This document shows, in pieces, positions 1 to 9,648 of a stretch of DNA of 64,000 bases. Position 1 is the first letter of the stretch. Every line of letters starts with the position of its first letter. The translations under genes and the position numbers were made by a program. A model generated the notes under the pieces. The model searched no databases and had not been told where the DNA came from. It saw only the letters and a program-made list of their open reading frames with translations. This stretch comes from an uncultured Paracoccaceae bacterium (GTDB lineage: Bacteria; Pseudomonadota; Alphaproteobacteria; Rhodobacterales; Rhodobacteraceae): contig CANMWG010000001.1 in assembly GCA_947501555.1 (NCBI GenBank), positions 1,736,001 to 1,800,000 on the forward strand, read 5' to 3'.

Positions 1-510
1 CGCCAGCAATAGGGCAGGTTCATTGGCCAGGGCCCGGCAAAAGGCCACCCGTTGTTGTTCCCCCCCGGAAAGCGCCGCCGGACGGTGCGACGCCCGTTCT
101 GCGATCCCAACCTTGTCCAGCAATGCCATCGCGCGGGCCTCGGCCGCTTTGGCGGACACGCCGTTGGCCAGTTGCGGCAGCACGATATTCTCAAGCGCGC
201 TGAACTCGGGCAGCAGGTGGTGGAACTGATAGATAAAGCCCACCGTCGACCGCCGCAGAGCCGTCCGCTTGCGATCAGACAGACCAGCCATGTCGGTGCC
301 TTCAATCGCGACGGTCCCTGCATCAGGCGTATCCAGCAGCCCTGCGATATGCAGCAGGGTGGATTTCCCGGCACCAGAGGGTGCGACAAGTGCCACGACC
401 TCGCCGGGTTTCACGTCCAATGAGATCCCTTGCAGCACATTGACTTCATTGGGTTTACCAGCGTTATAGGCCTTGGTCAGGCCAGACAGGCTGAGGGTGA
501 GATCACTCAT
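1..510 (-). CDS. lolD: Lipoprotein-releasing ABC transporter ATPase LolD (C-terminal part outside window)
   Basis: ATP-hydrolysing subunit of the inner-membrane complex that releases mature lipoproteins for transport to the outer membrane. The first 170 codons are present; the C terminus, including Walker B, lies beyond the left edge. Visible are the Walker A loop (APSGAGKST, about residue 40), a Q-loop region around [16 protein letters not shown], and the ABC signature [11 protein letters not shown] near residue 148. The ATG at 510 overlaps the end of the permease gene by 8 nt, the usual permease-then-ATPase arrangement, so the two are translationally coupled. The LolD assignment rests on this pairing and on the FHHLLPEF motif, typical of the LolD/MacB branch. 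Confidence 0.9.
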   Translation of the reverse strand, partial: MSDLTLSLSGLTKAYNAGKPNEVNVLQGISLDVKPGEVVALVAPSGAGKSTLLHIAGLLDTPDAGTVAIEGTDMAGLSDRKRTALRRSTVGFIYQFHHLLPEFSALENIVLPQLANGVSAKAAEARAMALLDKVGIAERASHRPAALSGGEQQRVAFCRALANEPALLLA

Positions 511-1768
511 AACGCAGCGCCTCAACCGGGTTCATCCGGGCGGCACGCCGCGCGGGGAAGATGGTGATAATCCAAGACAGACCCAGCGAAAGCGAGACCG
601 CTTTGATCACATCAGACAGGTGCAATTCGGCGGGCACGTTGTAGATCCCCCGAATGGAGGGGTCCCAAACGCCGCCGCCAGCGACGAAATTCACAAGACT
701 GAATATCTGGTCGATGTAGATGGCGAACACGCACCCCAGGATCACCCCAAGTGTCGTGCCAATCGTCCCAATACCTGCCCCGCAGATGAAGAAAATCCGC
801 AAGATCGATCCTTCGGTTAATCCCATGGTACGTAAAATTCCCACATCGCGTCCTTTGTTTTTCACCAGCATCACCAAGCCGCTGATGATATTCATCGACG
901 CCACCAAAACGAGTATCGCCATGATCACAAACATCACGTTATCCTCAATCGTCAGCGCCCGAAGGAACCGCCCGACCCGGTCTTGCCAGCTATAGGCCCA
1001 GGTCCCGACCCCGGCCGCATTGGCGATGGGTTGCTTCAGCTCTTCGGACATGTTGATATCGTCCAGCCGTACTTCGAGTTCGTCGGCAACACCGTCGCGA
1101 TTAAAGATCAGCTGTGCCACGTCGAAGGGCAGATAGGCGCGCACTTCGTCGATCTGGTAGCGCCCGGTTGAGAAGATATAGACCACCTCATAGGCATTGC
1201 GCCGCAGGGATTGGCCAAAGGGGCTTTGCGCGCCAGATCTCACCGTAACTTCTATAGTGTCGCCGATCCCAAGCCCCAGTTTTGAGGCGAGCGCAGATCC
1301 CAACGCGATCCCATTCGGCAAATCGTCGATGTTTCCTGTGGTGCGTTCGCTTTGTACAATGGCGTCCGACGCTTTGAGGTCTTCCAGATCAATCCCATAG
1401 ATATCCGCCAGACCGATCTGACCCGACCCAGAAGCCATCGCCTGCCCCCGCACCAAAGGTGCGACAGAGCGGACGCCGTCGACCTCCCGGATCCGGTCGG
1501 CCATGTCTTCATAGTCCGTGATCACGCCGCGTGGCATCACGACGGAAACATGCGCGTTGGCCCCCGCAATCGTGTCGATAAATTCCGCCCGAAAGCCCGA
1601 CCGCACGGCCATCACCGCGATGAGCGCAAAGACGGCCAAAGTCACGCCGACCAGGCTAATCCAGGTCATGACGCTGACCCCGCCCTCGGCGCGCTTGGCC
1701 CGGATATAGCGCCACGCGATCATCCATTCAAAGCCTGCGAAGGGCCGGGTGTTTTTCACCGATGCCAT
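503..1768 (-). CDS. Lipoprotein-releasing ABC transporter permease, LolC/LolE family
   Basis: Inner-membrane permease that works with LolD to extract lipoproteins from the membrane. It is 421 aa, the normal family length (about 410-430). A first membrane segment follows the N-terminal [15 protein letters not shown] large periplasmic MacB-PCD-like domain spans about residues 50-260. Three further hydrophobic segments follow, with the conserved cytoplasmic [11 protein letters not shown] loop near residue 305. The C terminus ([18 protein letters not shown]) is diagnostic for FtsX-like permeases. One permease gene is visible beside lolD, so LolC versus LolE cannot be decided; it may be a single LolF-type permease. 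Confidence 0.92.
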   Translation of the reverse strand: MASVKNTRPFAGFEWMIAWRYIRAKRAEGGVSVMTWISLVGVTLAVFALIAVMAVRSGFRAEFIDTIAGANAHVSVVMPRGVITDYEDMADRIREVDGVRSVAPLVRGQAMASGSGQIGLADIYGIDLEDLKASDAIVQSERTTGNIDDLPNGIALGSALASKLGLGIGDTIEVTVRSGAQSPFGQSLRRNAYEVVYIFSTGRYQIDEVRAYLPFDVAQLIFNRDGVADELEVRLDDINMSEELKQPIANAAGVGTWAYSWQDRVGRFLRALTIEDNVMFVIMAILVLVASMNIISGLVMLVKNKGRDVGILRTMGLTEGSILRIFFICGAGIGTIGTTLGVILGCVFAIYIDQIFSLVNFVAGGGVWDPSIRGIYNVPAELHLSDVIKAVSLSLGLSWIITIFPARRAARMNPVEALRYE

Positions 1769-1835
1769 AGGTTTTCCTGATCTATTTCCGGCGCAACCTG
1801 CTGTGCCGGATGGAAATGGTCAAGCAGCAACAGCG

Positions 1836-2546
1836 TTACCAATGATTGCCGGGGGCCTGCAAGGCGCTCAGGTCTTGGCCTATGGCGGCAGCTTTGCTGT
1901 CCAGCGCCCAGAGCAGCCCACGCCGCAGCATCTCATGGGCGGGTCCATCTGCGATCACATCGGCCTTATGGCCCAGCGCGTTGTAGTAAACCCGCCCAAG
2001 CCCCCAAGCCCGGGTCCAAACCACAGGCATATCCACCGGGCCATTGGGACTGTGATACCATGTCACAACATCCGTCCGGGTCGTGGCCAGCACCCTGTTC
2101 GCAGGATCAACGTGCAGATAGTATTGCTCGGACAGTACATCAAAATCCGAGATGCCCGCGACAAGTGGGTCGTCAGTTGTGATCTGAACACGGTATTGCA
2201 CCCCGTCCCCGCCCGGATGTGCCACCCAATTTGCCCCAGTCATGAACTGCCACAATGGGCTGTCGCGGAAAGCGTCACACATGCCCCCGTGGCATCCGGC
2301 TAGACCCGTGCCGCGGGCGACGGCCTCGGTCACATTTGTCGCAGCCTCGCGGCTGAGTGTGCCCATGGTCCAAACCGGCACGATCAGGTCATAAGTCAGC
2401 AGGGTCTCTGCATCATCGAACACATCCAATGACGTGGCCATTGTGACAGTGACGCCCGCCTCTTCCAACAACGACCGAAAGATCGCAGCGACTTTGTCAG
2501 GCTCGTGCCCATCCCAGCCGCCCCATACAATTAGGGCACGGCTCAC
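1836..2546 (-). CDS. ThuA-like domain protein
   Basis: A 236-aa cytosolic protein of the ThuA family, which has a class I glutamine amidotransferase-like fold and was first linked to trehalose utilisation in rhizobia. The family motifs are clear: GGWDGHEP at residues 9-16, GLAGCHGG near 80, SEQYYLHVDP near 140 and MPVVWTRAWGLGRVYYNALG near 173. No signal peptide is seen. Its start overlaps the stop of the DUF2937 gene by 4 nt (ATGA), so the two are co-transcribed. The substrate is unknown, and no sugar transport or trehalose gene lies nearby. A role in sugar metabolism is therefore only the family default. Confidence 0.85.
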   Translation of the reverse strand: MSRALIVWGGWDGHEPDKVAAIFRSLLEEAGVTVTMATSLDVFDDAETLLTYDLIVPVWTMGTLSREAATNVTEAVARGTGLAGCHGGMCDAFRDSPLWQFMTGANWVAHPGGDGVQYRVQITTDDPLVAGISDFDVLSEQYYLHVDPANRVLATTRTDVVTWYHSPNGPVDMPVVWTRAWGLGRVYYNALGHKADVIADGPAHEMLRRGLLWALDSKAAAIGQDLSALQAPGNHW

Positions 2547-3151
2547 CTTTGGGCCCCTGCAAGACGCGGGCGGTTGTCGGGCGCTTGCGCGACCAGCGTC
2601 GGTCTGGACAAGGGCGGATCAGCGCGGATGGCCGGTTCCGCACGCTTTGGTGCCGGGTCCGCCGTGCGCTTCATTCGCCGGAAAGGGGCGGTCAGTGCTG
2701 CAAAGAACGCCGCAAGCATGGCCCAGCCCCCTAAAAACCCGGCACCGGCCGAGGCCGCACCCGCCGTACTAAACGGGACAGCCGGGGTGAAATCGTCCCA
2801 AACCGCCTGTGCTGTCTGCGGATCAGCAAAGCGATGCGGCATCGTCAACCGCTCCATGGGCGTGGCGTCCTGGAGCATTATCAACGTTTCGCGCAACCGC
2901 GCATGCCGGGCGATCTTGGCGCGCCAATGGGCGGCATCGGCTGCAAATGTGGGCACTTCGGCCATATCCTCTAGCCGCTGTTCGCGCCCAATGCGCAGAT
3001 CCAGCGCCATCGCATCGAGCTGTTTGATATCGCGGGTCAGCTCATCCACCTGCCCACCAAGCCGCTGCAAATATTGCTGTGAATATTCGGGAAACTGGGA
3101 CAGGCCAACCGCGCCGGTCAGGCCCCCAATTAGACATAACGCCCTGATCAT
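2543..3151 (-). CDS. DUF2937 family membrane protein
   Basis: A 202-aa protein of unknown function that resembles DUF2937. An N-terminal hydrophobic segment (ALCLIGGLTGAVGLSQFPEY) is followed by a helical, probably periplasmic stretch (residues 25-115). A second membrane segment near residues 135-160 (GFLGGWAMLAAFFAALTAPF) leads into a basic, proline-rich cytoplasmic tail. The fold resembles small envelope proteins with a coiled middle. It is the first gene of a two-gene unit with the ThuA-like gene (4-nt overlap). About 95 nt of non-coding DNA before its start holds a small CGCAGG/CCTGCG inverted repeat. No catalytic motif is visible. Confidence 0.75.
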   Translation of the reverse strand: MIRALCLIGGLTGAVGLSQFPEYSQQYLQRLGGQVDELTRDIKQLDAMALDLRIGREQRLEDMAEVPTFAADAAHWRAKIARHARLRETLIMLQDATPMERLTMPHRFADPQTAQAVWDDFTPAVPFSTAGAASAGAGFLGGWAMLAAFFAALTAPFRRMKRTADPAPKRAEPAIRADPPLSRPTLVAQAPDNRPRLAGAQR

Positions 3152-3246
3152 CGCAGGACCTGCGTGTTTGGTTTCGGTGTCATCTGCTGCCTCGTGACAT
3201 TTTGTTTTGACGCAATGTAGCAGGGTTTTACGCAGGCGTTAACGTT

Positions 3247-4161
3247 TTATTGGGACCCGGGCTTGTTGATGGGGATCATGCCTTCAGGCGCTTGAATTGG
3301 ATGCCAGTCTTTCCGCCCCGAATAGGATAGGAATTCTTTGTCCGTCTCGTAAAGATGACGTACCCCTGCCAGGATCGTGTTTCGGACGTTTTCCGGCAAT
3401 TGATTGTATGCATCGGAAAGCCGTTCCCACCGAAACTCAAACCATCCCATATGATCATTTGTGGGCAATGCGTTCGCCAACAAAAGAGCGGTGCATTCAA
3501 CGAAACCCTGCGTGCTTGGCACATGCGCAATCAGTTCAACAACCTCACTGGGAAACCACGCCTCATTCTTTGGAAACCGGCAGTCCTCCGACTCAAGCAC
3601 TGCACTCAACGCTTCTAGATGCAGATCTGCCCTATCGCCATAATCTGCTTGAGACACCGACTTTTGGACATGTAGATCCATGCCCTTCGCAAGCTGGCAA
3701 AGCGCAGGCAGAACATCGTCAATATGTCGCGTGCACCGGTTGATTTTTGGCAAAAGATAGGACGCAGGCTCATAACGGATTATGCTATCTTCGATCGTGT
3801 CCAATCCGCGCAGAATGGCCGCGCGCAGGACCTGCGGCCCATCATGAATGCGTGTTATTGCAGCTTCTGCGAATTCCTTTGTGTCTTTACTCCAAAGCCC
3901 CTTTTGCAGGGTATTCGCAACAAGCACGGCAGTCGCAATTTCAGCGCCGTCTGATGCATCGAGACAAATGGTTGCCAATTCTTCGTAGCTTGCCTGATCG
4001 CTATCACCAAAAAAACGGCAGGCATTTTTTCGGATGACACTGACCAGATTTGATCCGCCAACGGTAGTAAGGGTTTGGTCATCGCATGCCTGAAGCAATG
4101 AGATCAGATCAAAGGCGGATTGTGCTTGTCGGAAACTATATTCAGATCCCCTCCAAGCCAT
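3247..4161 (-). CDS. Uncharacterised protein, coupled to peroxiredoxin gene
   Basis: I do not recognise this 304-aa protein. It is soluble, with no signal peptide or membrane segment. It is rich in Leu/Ala helical stretches and scattered Cys (CRFFGD, RCTRHIDD, DCRFPKN), and reads like an alpha-solenoid-type protein, though no repeat is regular enough to name. I chose the ATG at 4161, because it overlaps the stop of the peroxiredoxin gene as TAATG, a standard translational coupling. A longer in-frame start at 4179 would lie inside that gene. A link to the peroxiredoxin is inferred only from this coupling. Confidence 0.6.
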   Translation of the reverse strand: MAWRGSEYSFRQAQSAFDLISLLQACDDQTLTTVGGSNLVSVIRKNACRFFGDSDQASYEELATICLDASDGAEIATAVLVANTLQKGLWSKDTKEFAEAAITRIHDGPQVLRAAILRGLDTIEDSIIRYEPASYLLPKINRCTRHIDDVLPALCQLAKGMDLHVQKSVSQADYGDRADLHLEALSAVLESEDCRFPKNEAWFPSEVVELIAHVPSTQGFVECTALLLANALPTNDHMGWFEFRWERLSDAYNQLPENVRNTILAGVRHLYETDKEFLSYSGRKDWHPIQAPEGMIPINKPGSQ

Positions 4162-4718
4162 TAGGCAGAGCCCAACCATTTGATTACATTCTCTGCGTCC
4201 TGATCGGGTGGAAACACCGGGTAAAACACCTTTTCGATCACCCCATCGACAACGATCATCGTCAGGCGTTTGTGCAGATATTGCCCCTCAATGGCGATCC
4301 CCGGCAGGTCAAGCGCCTCCCCCAAGGCACGGTTTGCGTCGGACAAGAGCTGGAACGGCAGATGCAGCCGCTCTGCTGCCTCCGCCTGATATTCCGTAGT
4401 TTGGGTCGATATCCCAAACAGATGCGACACCCCGTGCGCCTTCAGATCTGTAAAATGATCGCGAAAAGCACAAGACTGCGGCGTGCAGCCACGCGCACCG
4501 GGGATTTGGTCCCATCCATCGGGCAAATCTTGATCCGGGCGGCCTGTCATCGGGTAGACGTAGAGCACGGCAATCCCTTGCAAATCCGCAAGGCTCACCG
4601 CTGGACCCGCCGTGGCCTGCAGGGTGACGTCAGGCAGGGACATTCCCTCCAAATGATCCGCTTTCCCGTCATCCGCAGGGGACGGGATCAGCGACCAATC
4701 GACGTCTGTCAGGCTCAT
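4161..4718 (-). CDS. Peroxiredoxin / redoxin-domain protein
   Basis: A 185-aa cytosolic AhpC/TSA-type redoxin predicted to reduce peroxides with thiol chemistry. The core reads [19 protein letters not shown], then [11 protein letters not shown], then [15 protein letters not shown] near residues 73-87. The first cysteine of CTPQSC sits at the peroxidatic position and the second could be the resolving partner four residues on. This CTPQ form is common in alphaproteobacterial redoxins. The start overlaps the proS stop by 4 nt (ATGA) and its stop overlaps the next gene as TAATG, making a coupled proS-redoxin-orphan unit. Confidence 0.82.
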   Translation of the reverse strand: MSLTDVDWSLIPSPADDGKADHLEGMSLPDVTLQATAGPAVSLADLQGIAVLYVYPMTGRPDQDLPDGWDQIPGARGCTPQSCAFRDHFTDLKAHGVSHLFGISTQTTEYQAEAAERLHLPFQLLSDANRALGEALDLPGIAIEGQYLHKRLTMIVVDGVIEKVFYPVFPPDQDAENVIKWLGSA

Positions 4719-6055
4719 GCAATGCCTGCGTAGATCGCGGCTATCTTGGCCACGGCATCCTCGGGCGGCATTTCTTCGCTTTCACCCGTCCGGCGGCAGG
4801 TGACTTCGACAACACCGTTTTTCAGGCCCCGCGGGCCAACCGTGATCCGCCACGGCAGACCGATCATATCCATCGTACCAAACTTGGCTCCGGCCCGTTC
4901 GTCGCGGTCATCGTAGAGCGGCTCAAGCCCCAATGCGGTAAGCGACGCATAGAGCGCCTCACAAGCGGCATCAGCCGCTTCATCGCCAGAACGCATGTTC
5001 AGAATACCGCAATGGAATGGGGTCACACCTTCGGGCCAGATGATGCCTTTGTCGTCGTGGTTCGCCTCGATAATGGCACCAATCAATCGGGACACACCAA
5101 TCCCGTGGCTGCCCATGTGGACAGGCACCTTGTTGCCTTTGCCATCATCGACCAGAGCACCCATCGTTTCCGAATACTTCGTGCCAAAATAGAAAATCTG
5201 GCCAACCTCAATGCCCCGCGTCGTGCGTTGCCGGTCTTCGGGGACATCCGCGAAGATGCTGGCATCATGCGTTTCATCGGTCCGCGCGTAGGGGGCTGTC
5301 CATTCGTCAAAGATGGCCTGACATTGATCCACACTATCAAAATCCACATCCCGATCGCCAAGGCTCAGATCGGTCACGGCGCTGTCATAAAACACCTCAG
5401 ATTCGCCCGTTTCGGCCAGCACCAGGAATTCATGCGTGTCCTCGCCGCCAATCGGGCCACTGTCCGCGCGCATGGGGATCGCCTTCAGACCCATCCGCTC
5501 ATAGGTGCGCAGATAGCTGACCAAATGGCGGTTGTAGGCGTGCAGCGCGTCTTCCTTGGTCAGATCGAAGTTATAGCCATCCTTCATAAAGAACTCGCGT
5601 CCCCGCATCACGCCAAAGCGCGGGCGGACCTCATCCCGGAATTTCCATTGGATATGGTAGAGCGTCAGAGGCAATTCCTTGTAACTGCCCACATGGCTGC
5701 GGAAGATATCGGTGATCATCTCTTCATTGGTAGGACCATAGAGCATCTTGCGGCCATGCCGGTCGACGACCCGCAGCATTTCGGGACCGTAAGAGTTATC
5801 GCGCCCAGATTCTTCCCACAGTTCGCCCGGCTGTAAGGTTGGCATCAACATCGGCATATGGCCGGCGCGCTGCTGTTCCTCATGCACGATGTTTTCCAGC
5901 TTGCGCAGGACTTTGAAGCCAAGCGGCAACCACGAATATATCCCGGCGGTCGCCTGTTTGATCATCCCCGCCTGCAACATGTAGCGATGGCTGACGATCT
6001 GCGCCTCGCGGGGCGTTTCTTTCAGAACAGGCAGAAAATAGCGGCTTAGGCGCAT
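4715..6055 (-). CDS. proS: Prolyl-tRNA synthetase
   Basis: Charges tRNA-Pro in the cytosol. It is 446 aa, the short alphaproteobacterial form without the large editing (INS) domain of the roughly 570-aa E. coli enzyme. The class II aminoacyl-tRNA synthetase motifs are present: motif 2 as [25 protein letters not shown] sequence near residue 140 and motif 3 as [14 protein letters not shown] near residue 310. A C-terminal anticodon-binding domain follows. I start at the ATG at 6055 ([15 protein letters not shown]), the conserved N terminus of this form; the frame stays open 25 codons upstream. It is divergent from phoD across about 160 nt. Confidence 0.97.
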   Translation of the reverse strand: MRLSRYFLPVLKETPREAQIVSHRYMLQAGMIKQATAGIYSWLPLGFKVLRKLENIVHEEQQRAGHMPMLMPTLQPGELWEESGRDNSYGPEMLRVVDRHGRKMLYGPTNEEMITDIFRSHVGSYKELPLTLYHIQWKFRDEVRPRFGVMRGREFFMKDGYNFDLTKEDALHAYNRHLVSYLRTYERMGLKAIPMRADSGPIGGEDTHEFLVLAETGESEVFYDSAVTDLSLGDRDVDFDSVDQCQAIFDEWTAPYARTDETHDASIFADVPEDRQRTTRGIEVGQIFYFGTKYSETMGALVDDGKGNKVPVHMGSHGIGVSRLIGAIIEANHDDKGIIWPEGVTPFHCGILNMRSGDEAADAACEALYASLTALGLEPLYDDRDERAGAKFGTMDMIGLPWRITVGPRGLKNGVVEVTCRRTGESEEMPPEDAVAKIAAIYAGIA

Positions 6056-6218
6056 GGAAATGTCCCCATATATCTTTGTTGCAAACCGTGTAGCCTGCCG
6101 CATGCGCCGACAAAACCCCCCGGCTGACATAAATCTTTCGCGTGCATGTCACGTTACCAAAACATCCCCGTCGCAATTCCCCGACACCGTGGTCCCAGCA
6201 ACAAGCAAGGAGCCACAA

Positions 6219-7763
6219 ATGCCACAGATCAAACTTTCCCGCCGCCAAACGCTTGTCGGGTCAGCCGCCCTGATGACCAGCCTCGCGATGCCCGGCCTAA
6301 GCCGCGCACAATCGCGCCCCATCCTGACCCACGGGGTGCAGTCGGGCGATATCGCCCATGATGGTGCGGTTCTGTGGTCGCGTGCAGATCGCGAAGCCCG
6401 GATGATGGTAGAATGGTCGACCACAGAGAGCTTTCAAAATCCGACCCAAGTACAAGCACTGAACGTGGGCGCGCCCACGGACTACACTGGCAAGCTGGCC
6501 TTGACCGGATTGCCGTCTGATCAGGATATCTTTTACCGGATGCAGATGGTTGATCTGGGTGATCTGAACGCAACTTCCAAACCGATCACCGGGCATTTTC
6601 GGACCGCGCCGCAGGGCTTGCGCGACATTTCCTTTGTCTGGTCTGGCGATACAGCAGGACAAGGTTGGGGGATCGATATAGACCGCGGCGGCATGACCAC
6701 CTATGCGACCATGCTGCAGCACGCCCCCGATTTCATGATCCACTCTGGCGACACGGTGTATGCCGACGGGCCGCTGCAGCACGAGGTGGAACTGAAAGAC
6801 GGCACCCTTTGGAAGAACGTGATGATCGCACAAAAGACCAAGGTTGCTGAAACCCTAGACGAGTTCCGAAAACAGTACCTGTACAACATGATGGATCATA
6901 ACGTGCAGGCGTTTAACGCCCAGGTGCCCGTGCTTTATCAATGGGATGACCATGAGGTGACCAACAATTGGTACCCAAATGAGCAGCTGATCTCGGATGA
7001 TCGTTATACCGAAAAATCTGTGGCACGTTTGGCCGCCCGGGCAACCCGTGCGTTTCATGAAATGACGCCAATTCGGTCAAACCCATCGGAACCGGAACGG
7101 GTTTACCGCAAGGTATCCTACGGGCCCCTGCTGGATATCTTCTTTTTGGACATGCGAACTTACCGAGGCGACAATACCGCCAATACGGAAGCCGAAGGGG
7201 CGCAGTTTTTAGGCGCCGAACAACTGGCTTGGCTGAAACAGGAACTTTCTGCGTCCCAAGCCACATGGAAAATCATGGCCTCTGATATGCCGCTTGGGAT
7301 GCTGGTGCGTGATGGTGACGCGGCCTTTGAAAATGGGGCAAATGGCGATGGGCCGGCCTTGGGGCGTGAATTGGATATCGCTGAACTGCTGCGCTTTATC
7401 AAACATGCGCGGGTGGCCAACACCGTTTGGCTGACCGCCGATGTGCACTATACGGCCGCCCACCATTACAGCCCCGACCGGGCGCAGTTTCAGGACTTTG
7501 ACCCGTTTTGGGAATTTGTTTCGGGGCCTTTGCATGCGGGCACATTCGGCCCGAATGATTATGATAACACCTTTGGGCCAGAGGTCCGGTTCGCCAAGCA
7601 CCGAAGCGCAGACCAAGGCGTCAACCTGCCCCCATCTGATGGGTACCAATTCTTTGGCAAGGTCGATATCGCGGCGGACACACAGGTCATGACCGTGCGG
7701 CTGATGGATAGCGCCGATACCGAACTGTGGTCAGTGGATCTAGCCCCTACGCGGCGGACCTAA
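6219..7763 (+). CDS. phoD: Alkaline phosphatase D, Tat-exported
   Basis: Periplasmic phosphomonoesterase/phosphodiesterase of the PhoD family, which uses Fe and Ca and helps scavenge phosphate. The 514-aa product begins with a Tat signal (SRRQTLVGSAALM, then an AQS-type cleavage region). Metal-site motifs follow: WSGDTAGQGWG, HSGDTVYADGP, QWDDHEVTNNW, DMRTYRGDN and TADVHYTAAHHY. The start at 6219 is supported by AAGGAG at 6207-6212, six nt upstream, although the frame is open further upstream. A strong hairpin follows the stop. No Pho box was confirmed. Confidence 0.93.
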   Translation: MPQIKLSRRQTLVGSAALMTSLAMPGLSRAQSRPILTHGVQSGDIAHDGAVLWSRADREARMMVEWSTTESFQNPTQVQALNVGAPTDYTGKLALTGLPSDQDIFYRMQMVDLGDLNATSKPITGHFRTAPQGLRDISFVWSGDTAGQGWGIDIDRGGMTTYATMLQHAPDFMIHSGDTVYADGPLQHEVELKDGTLWKNVMIAQKTKVAETLDEFRKQYLYNMMDHNVQAFNAQVPVLYQWDDHEVTNNWYPNEQLISDDRYTEKSVARLAARATRAFHEMTPIRSNPSEPERVYRKVSYGPLLDIFFLDMRTYRGDNTANTEAEGAQFLGAEQLAWLKQELSASQATWKIMASDMPLGMLVRDGDAAFENGANGDGPALGRELDIAELLRFIKHARVANTVWLTADVHYTAAHHYSPDRAQFQDFDPFWEFVSGPLHAGTFGPNDYDNTFGPEVRFAKHRSADQGVNLPPSDGYQFFGKVDIAADTQVMTVRLMDSADTELWSVDLAPTRRT

Positions 7764-7770
7764 GCCGCTA

Positions 7771-7807
7771 TGGCAGGCAACGGTGCCAAACGCACCGTTG
7801 CCTGCCA
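7771..7807 (+). terminator. 16-bp perfect stem-loop after phoD
   Basis: A 16-bp perfect inverted repeat (7771-7786 and 7792-7807) with a 5-nt loop, CAAAC, starts 8 nt after the phoD stop. It is very GC-rich and should fold strongly in RNA. No T-run follows on either strand, so it may stabilise the 3' end or act as a weak terminator rather than a classical intrinsic one. Confidence 0.6.
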
Positions 7808-7896
7808 CATATTCGTTGGCGTTCACAAATGGTCACAGAATAATTTTCCGATCTCCTGCGTAACCCTTGTATCATCGCAACCCAAGGAGACGCCTC

Positions 7897-8475
7897 ATGA
7901 TCCGCCTAATCGCCGCCTTTCTTTTACTGATCCCCACACTCAGCCATGCCGCCCCAGTCGCATATAACTTGCAGGCAGACAGGTCCGAAGTCGGCTTTGT
8001 CTATACGTTGACCGGCGCGCAAAATCGCGGCTCGATGCCCGTGCGCGCAGCCGACATCACCATCGATATTGCGCAATTTGCGAATTCATCGGTCGATGTC
8101 ACATTGGACGTGCGCCGTGCGCAGACCGGCTTGGTCTTTGCCACGCAAGCCTTAAAAGCGGCCAGCGTGCTGGACGCACAAAGCCATCCAACCATCCGGT
8201 TCCAATCCACCGCGATCCGGCCCAACGACCCCCGCAACCTGTCGGCAGGGGGCAAGATCGATGGCAACCTGACCATCCGGGGGATCACGCGGCCTGTGAC
8301 GCTAAATGCCGCCGTTTTCCGCCAGCAAGGCACGGTAGACGGCGACCTGAGCCAGTTGAGCTTTCGGATCAGCGGATCAGTCCAGCGGTCTGCTTTTGGG
8401 GCAGCGGGCTATGGCGACATCGTAGCCGACGAAATTCAGCTTGATATCGCCGCGCGGGTCACAGCAACGCAGTAA
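7897..8475 (+). CDS. YceI family protein, secreted
   Basis: A 192-aa periplasmic protein of the YceI family, a lipocalin-like barrel that binds isoprenoid or amphiphilic ligands in characterised members. It has a Sec signal (MIRLIAAFLLLIPTLSHA, cleaved before APVAYNL). The family pattern is clear: SEVGFVYTLTGAQNRGSM, LDAQSHPTIRFQST, GNLTIRGITRPVTL and SFRISGSVQRSAFG. The start at 7897 is chosen for the AAGGAG at 7884-7889 and the signal peptide; the frame opens ten codons earlier. It stands alone between phoD and the permease gene, and no cytochrome b561 gene, a frequent partner, adjoins it. Confidence 0.88.
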   Translation: MIRLIAAFLLLIPTLSHAAPVAYNLQADRSEVGFVYTLTGAQNRGSMPVRAADITIDIAQFANSSVDVTLDVRRAQTGLVFATQALKAASVLDAQSHPTIRFQSTAIRPNDPRNLSAGGKIDGNLTIRGITRPVTLNAAVFRQQGTVDGDLSQLSFRISGSVQRSAFGAAGYGDIVADEIQLDIAARVTATQ

Positions 8476-8532
8476 ATTCGCACCGACCCTTGCACTACAA
8501 TCGTCCATACCTCATCTATCTCTCAGGTAATA

Positions 8533-9648
8533 ATGGACGCGTTCATGGCACTTCCCGTCGGTCAGCAGGTTAAATATTGGAGCATAGCGACAGTCGTCTT
8601 TTTGGCGCTGCTCTGGTTTCTCAACGATGTGATGCTGCCGTTCGTGCTGGGAGGTGCTATTGCCTATTTTCTTGATCCGGTGGCCGACAGGTTGGAACGC
8701 GCAGGCTGCAGCCGGACGTTAGCCGTCTCAATCATTTCGGTTGTCGCTGTACTGACTTTCGTACTTTTGATCCTTTTGGTCATCCCGACCTTGATCCAAC
8801 AAACGGCCTCATTGATCGACACAGCCCCCGAATTGTTTGAACGGCTGCAGGCTTGGCTGACCGAACGTTTCCCGTCGCTAATGGACGCAGACAGCACGGT
8901 GCGCCAGCAATTGCTGGCGATTGGCGAGGCAATCCAGTCCAAAGGGGGCGAGCTGGTCAATGGTATCCTCAATTCCGCCCTCGGGCTGATCAACATCATT
9001 GTTTTGCTGATCGTCGTTCCGGTTGTTGCGTTTTACATGCTGCTGGACTGGGACAATATGACCGCCAAGATCGACAGCATGTTGCCCCGCGACCATGTCG
9101 AAACCATCCGCAAGCTTTTTGCCGAAATTGACCGGACCTTGGCCTCTTTCATTCGCGGACAAGGCACTGTCTGTGCGGTGCTGGGCACCTTTTATGCCGC
9201 AAGCCTTATGCTAGCCGGGCTGAATTTCGGGCTGATCGTTGGCTTCATTGCCGGGCTGATCACATTCATTCCGTATGTGGGCGCACTGGTCGGCGGCATT
9301 CTGGCGGTAGGTTTGGCCCTATTCCAATTTTGGGGATCAATTGAAGTGACGGACGGCGAAACCGTCACTTATGCTACAAACTGGCTGCGGATCGGGATTG
9401 TCGCGGCGATCTTTGGCATTGGTCAGTTCCTTGAGGGCAATATTCTGACCCCCAAATTGGTGGGCAGCTCGGTCGGACTGCATCCGGTTTGGCTTCTGTT
9501 TGCCTTGTCCGTTTTTGGATCTCTCTTCGGCTTTGTTGGTATGTTGGTCGCTGTGCCCGTCGCCGCTGTGATCGGGGTTCTGACCCGTTACGGGCTCGAG
9601 CAATACAAAAGCAGCCTGCTGTTTCGCGGGCTTTCGAGAGACGAATAA
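8533..9648 (+). CDS. AI-2E (PerM/YdiK) family transporter
   Basis: A 371-aa inner-membrane protein of the AI-2E/PerM family, predicted to be a permease or exporter. The family name comes from a proposed autoinducer-2 exporter, but most members have unknown substrates. About eight hydrophobic segments are visible, with a long soluble region between residues about 85 and 150. The conserved LITFIPYVGALVGG and GNILTPKLVGSSVGLHPVW motifs lie in the second half. The start at 8533 is preceded by AGGTAA. Its stop abuts the hda start directly (TAAATG), so the two genes are in one operon. Confidence 0.88.
   Translation: MDAFMALPVGQQVKYWSIATVVFLALLWFLNDVMLPFVLGGAIAYFLDPVADRLERAGCSRTLAVSIISVVAVLTFVLLILLVIPTLIQQTASLIDTAPELFERLQAWLTERFPSLMDADSTVRQQLLAIGEAIQSKGGELVNGILNSALGLINIIVLLIVVPVVAFYMLLDWDNMTAKIDSMLPRDHVETIRKLFAEIDRTLASFIRGQGTVCAVLGTFYAASLMLAGLNFGLIVGFIAGLITFIPYVGALVGGILAVGLALFQFWGSIEVTDGETVTYATNWLRIGIVAAIFGIGQFLEGNILTPKLVGSSVGLHPVWLLFALSVFGSLFGFVGMLVAVPVAAVIGVLTRYGLEQYKSSLLFRGLSRDE

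Noticed and set aside
1749..2303. 184-codon plus-strand frame opposite the ThuA-like gene
   Set aside because: Antisense to a gene with strong family motifs, and the sequence shows no domain.
5012..5836. 274-codon plus-strand frame
   Set aside because: Fully antisense to proS, which is certain from class II synthetase motifs.
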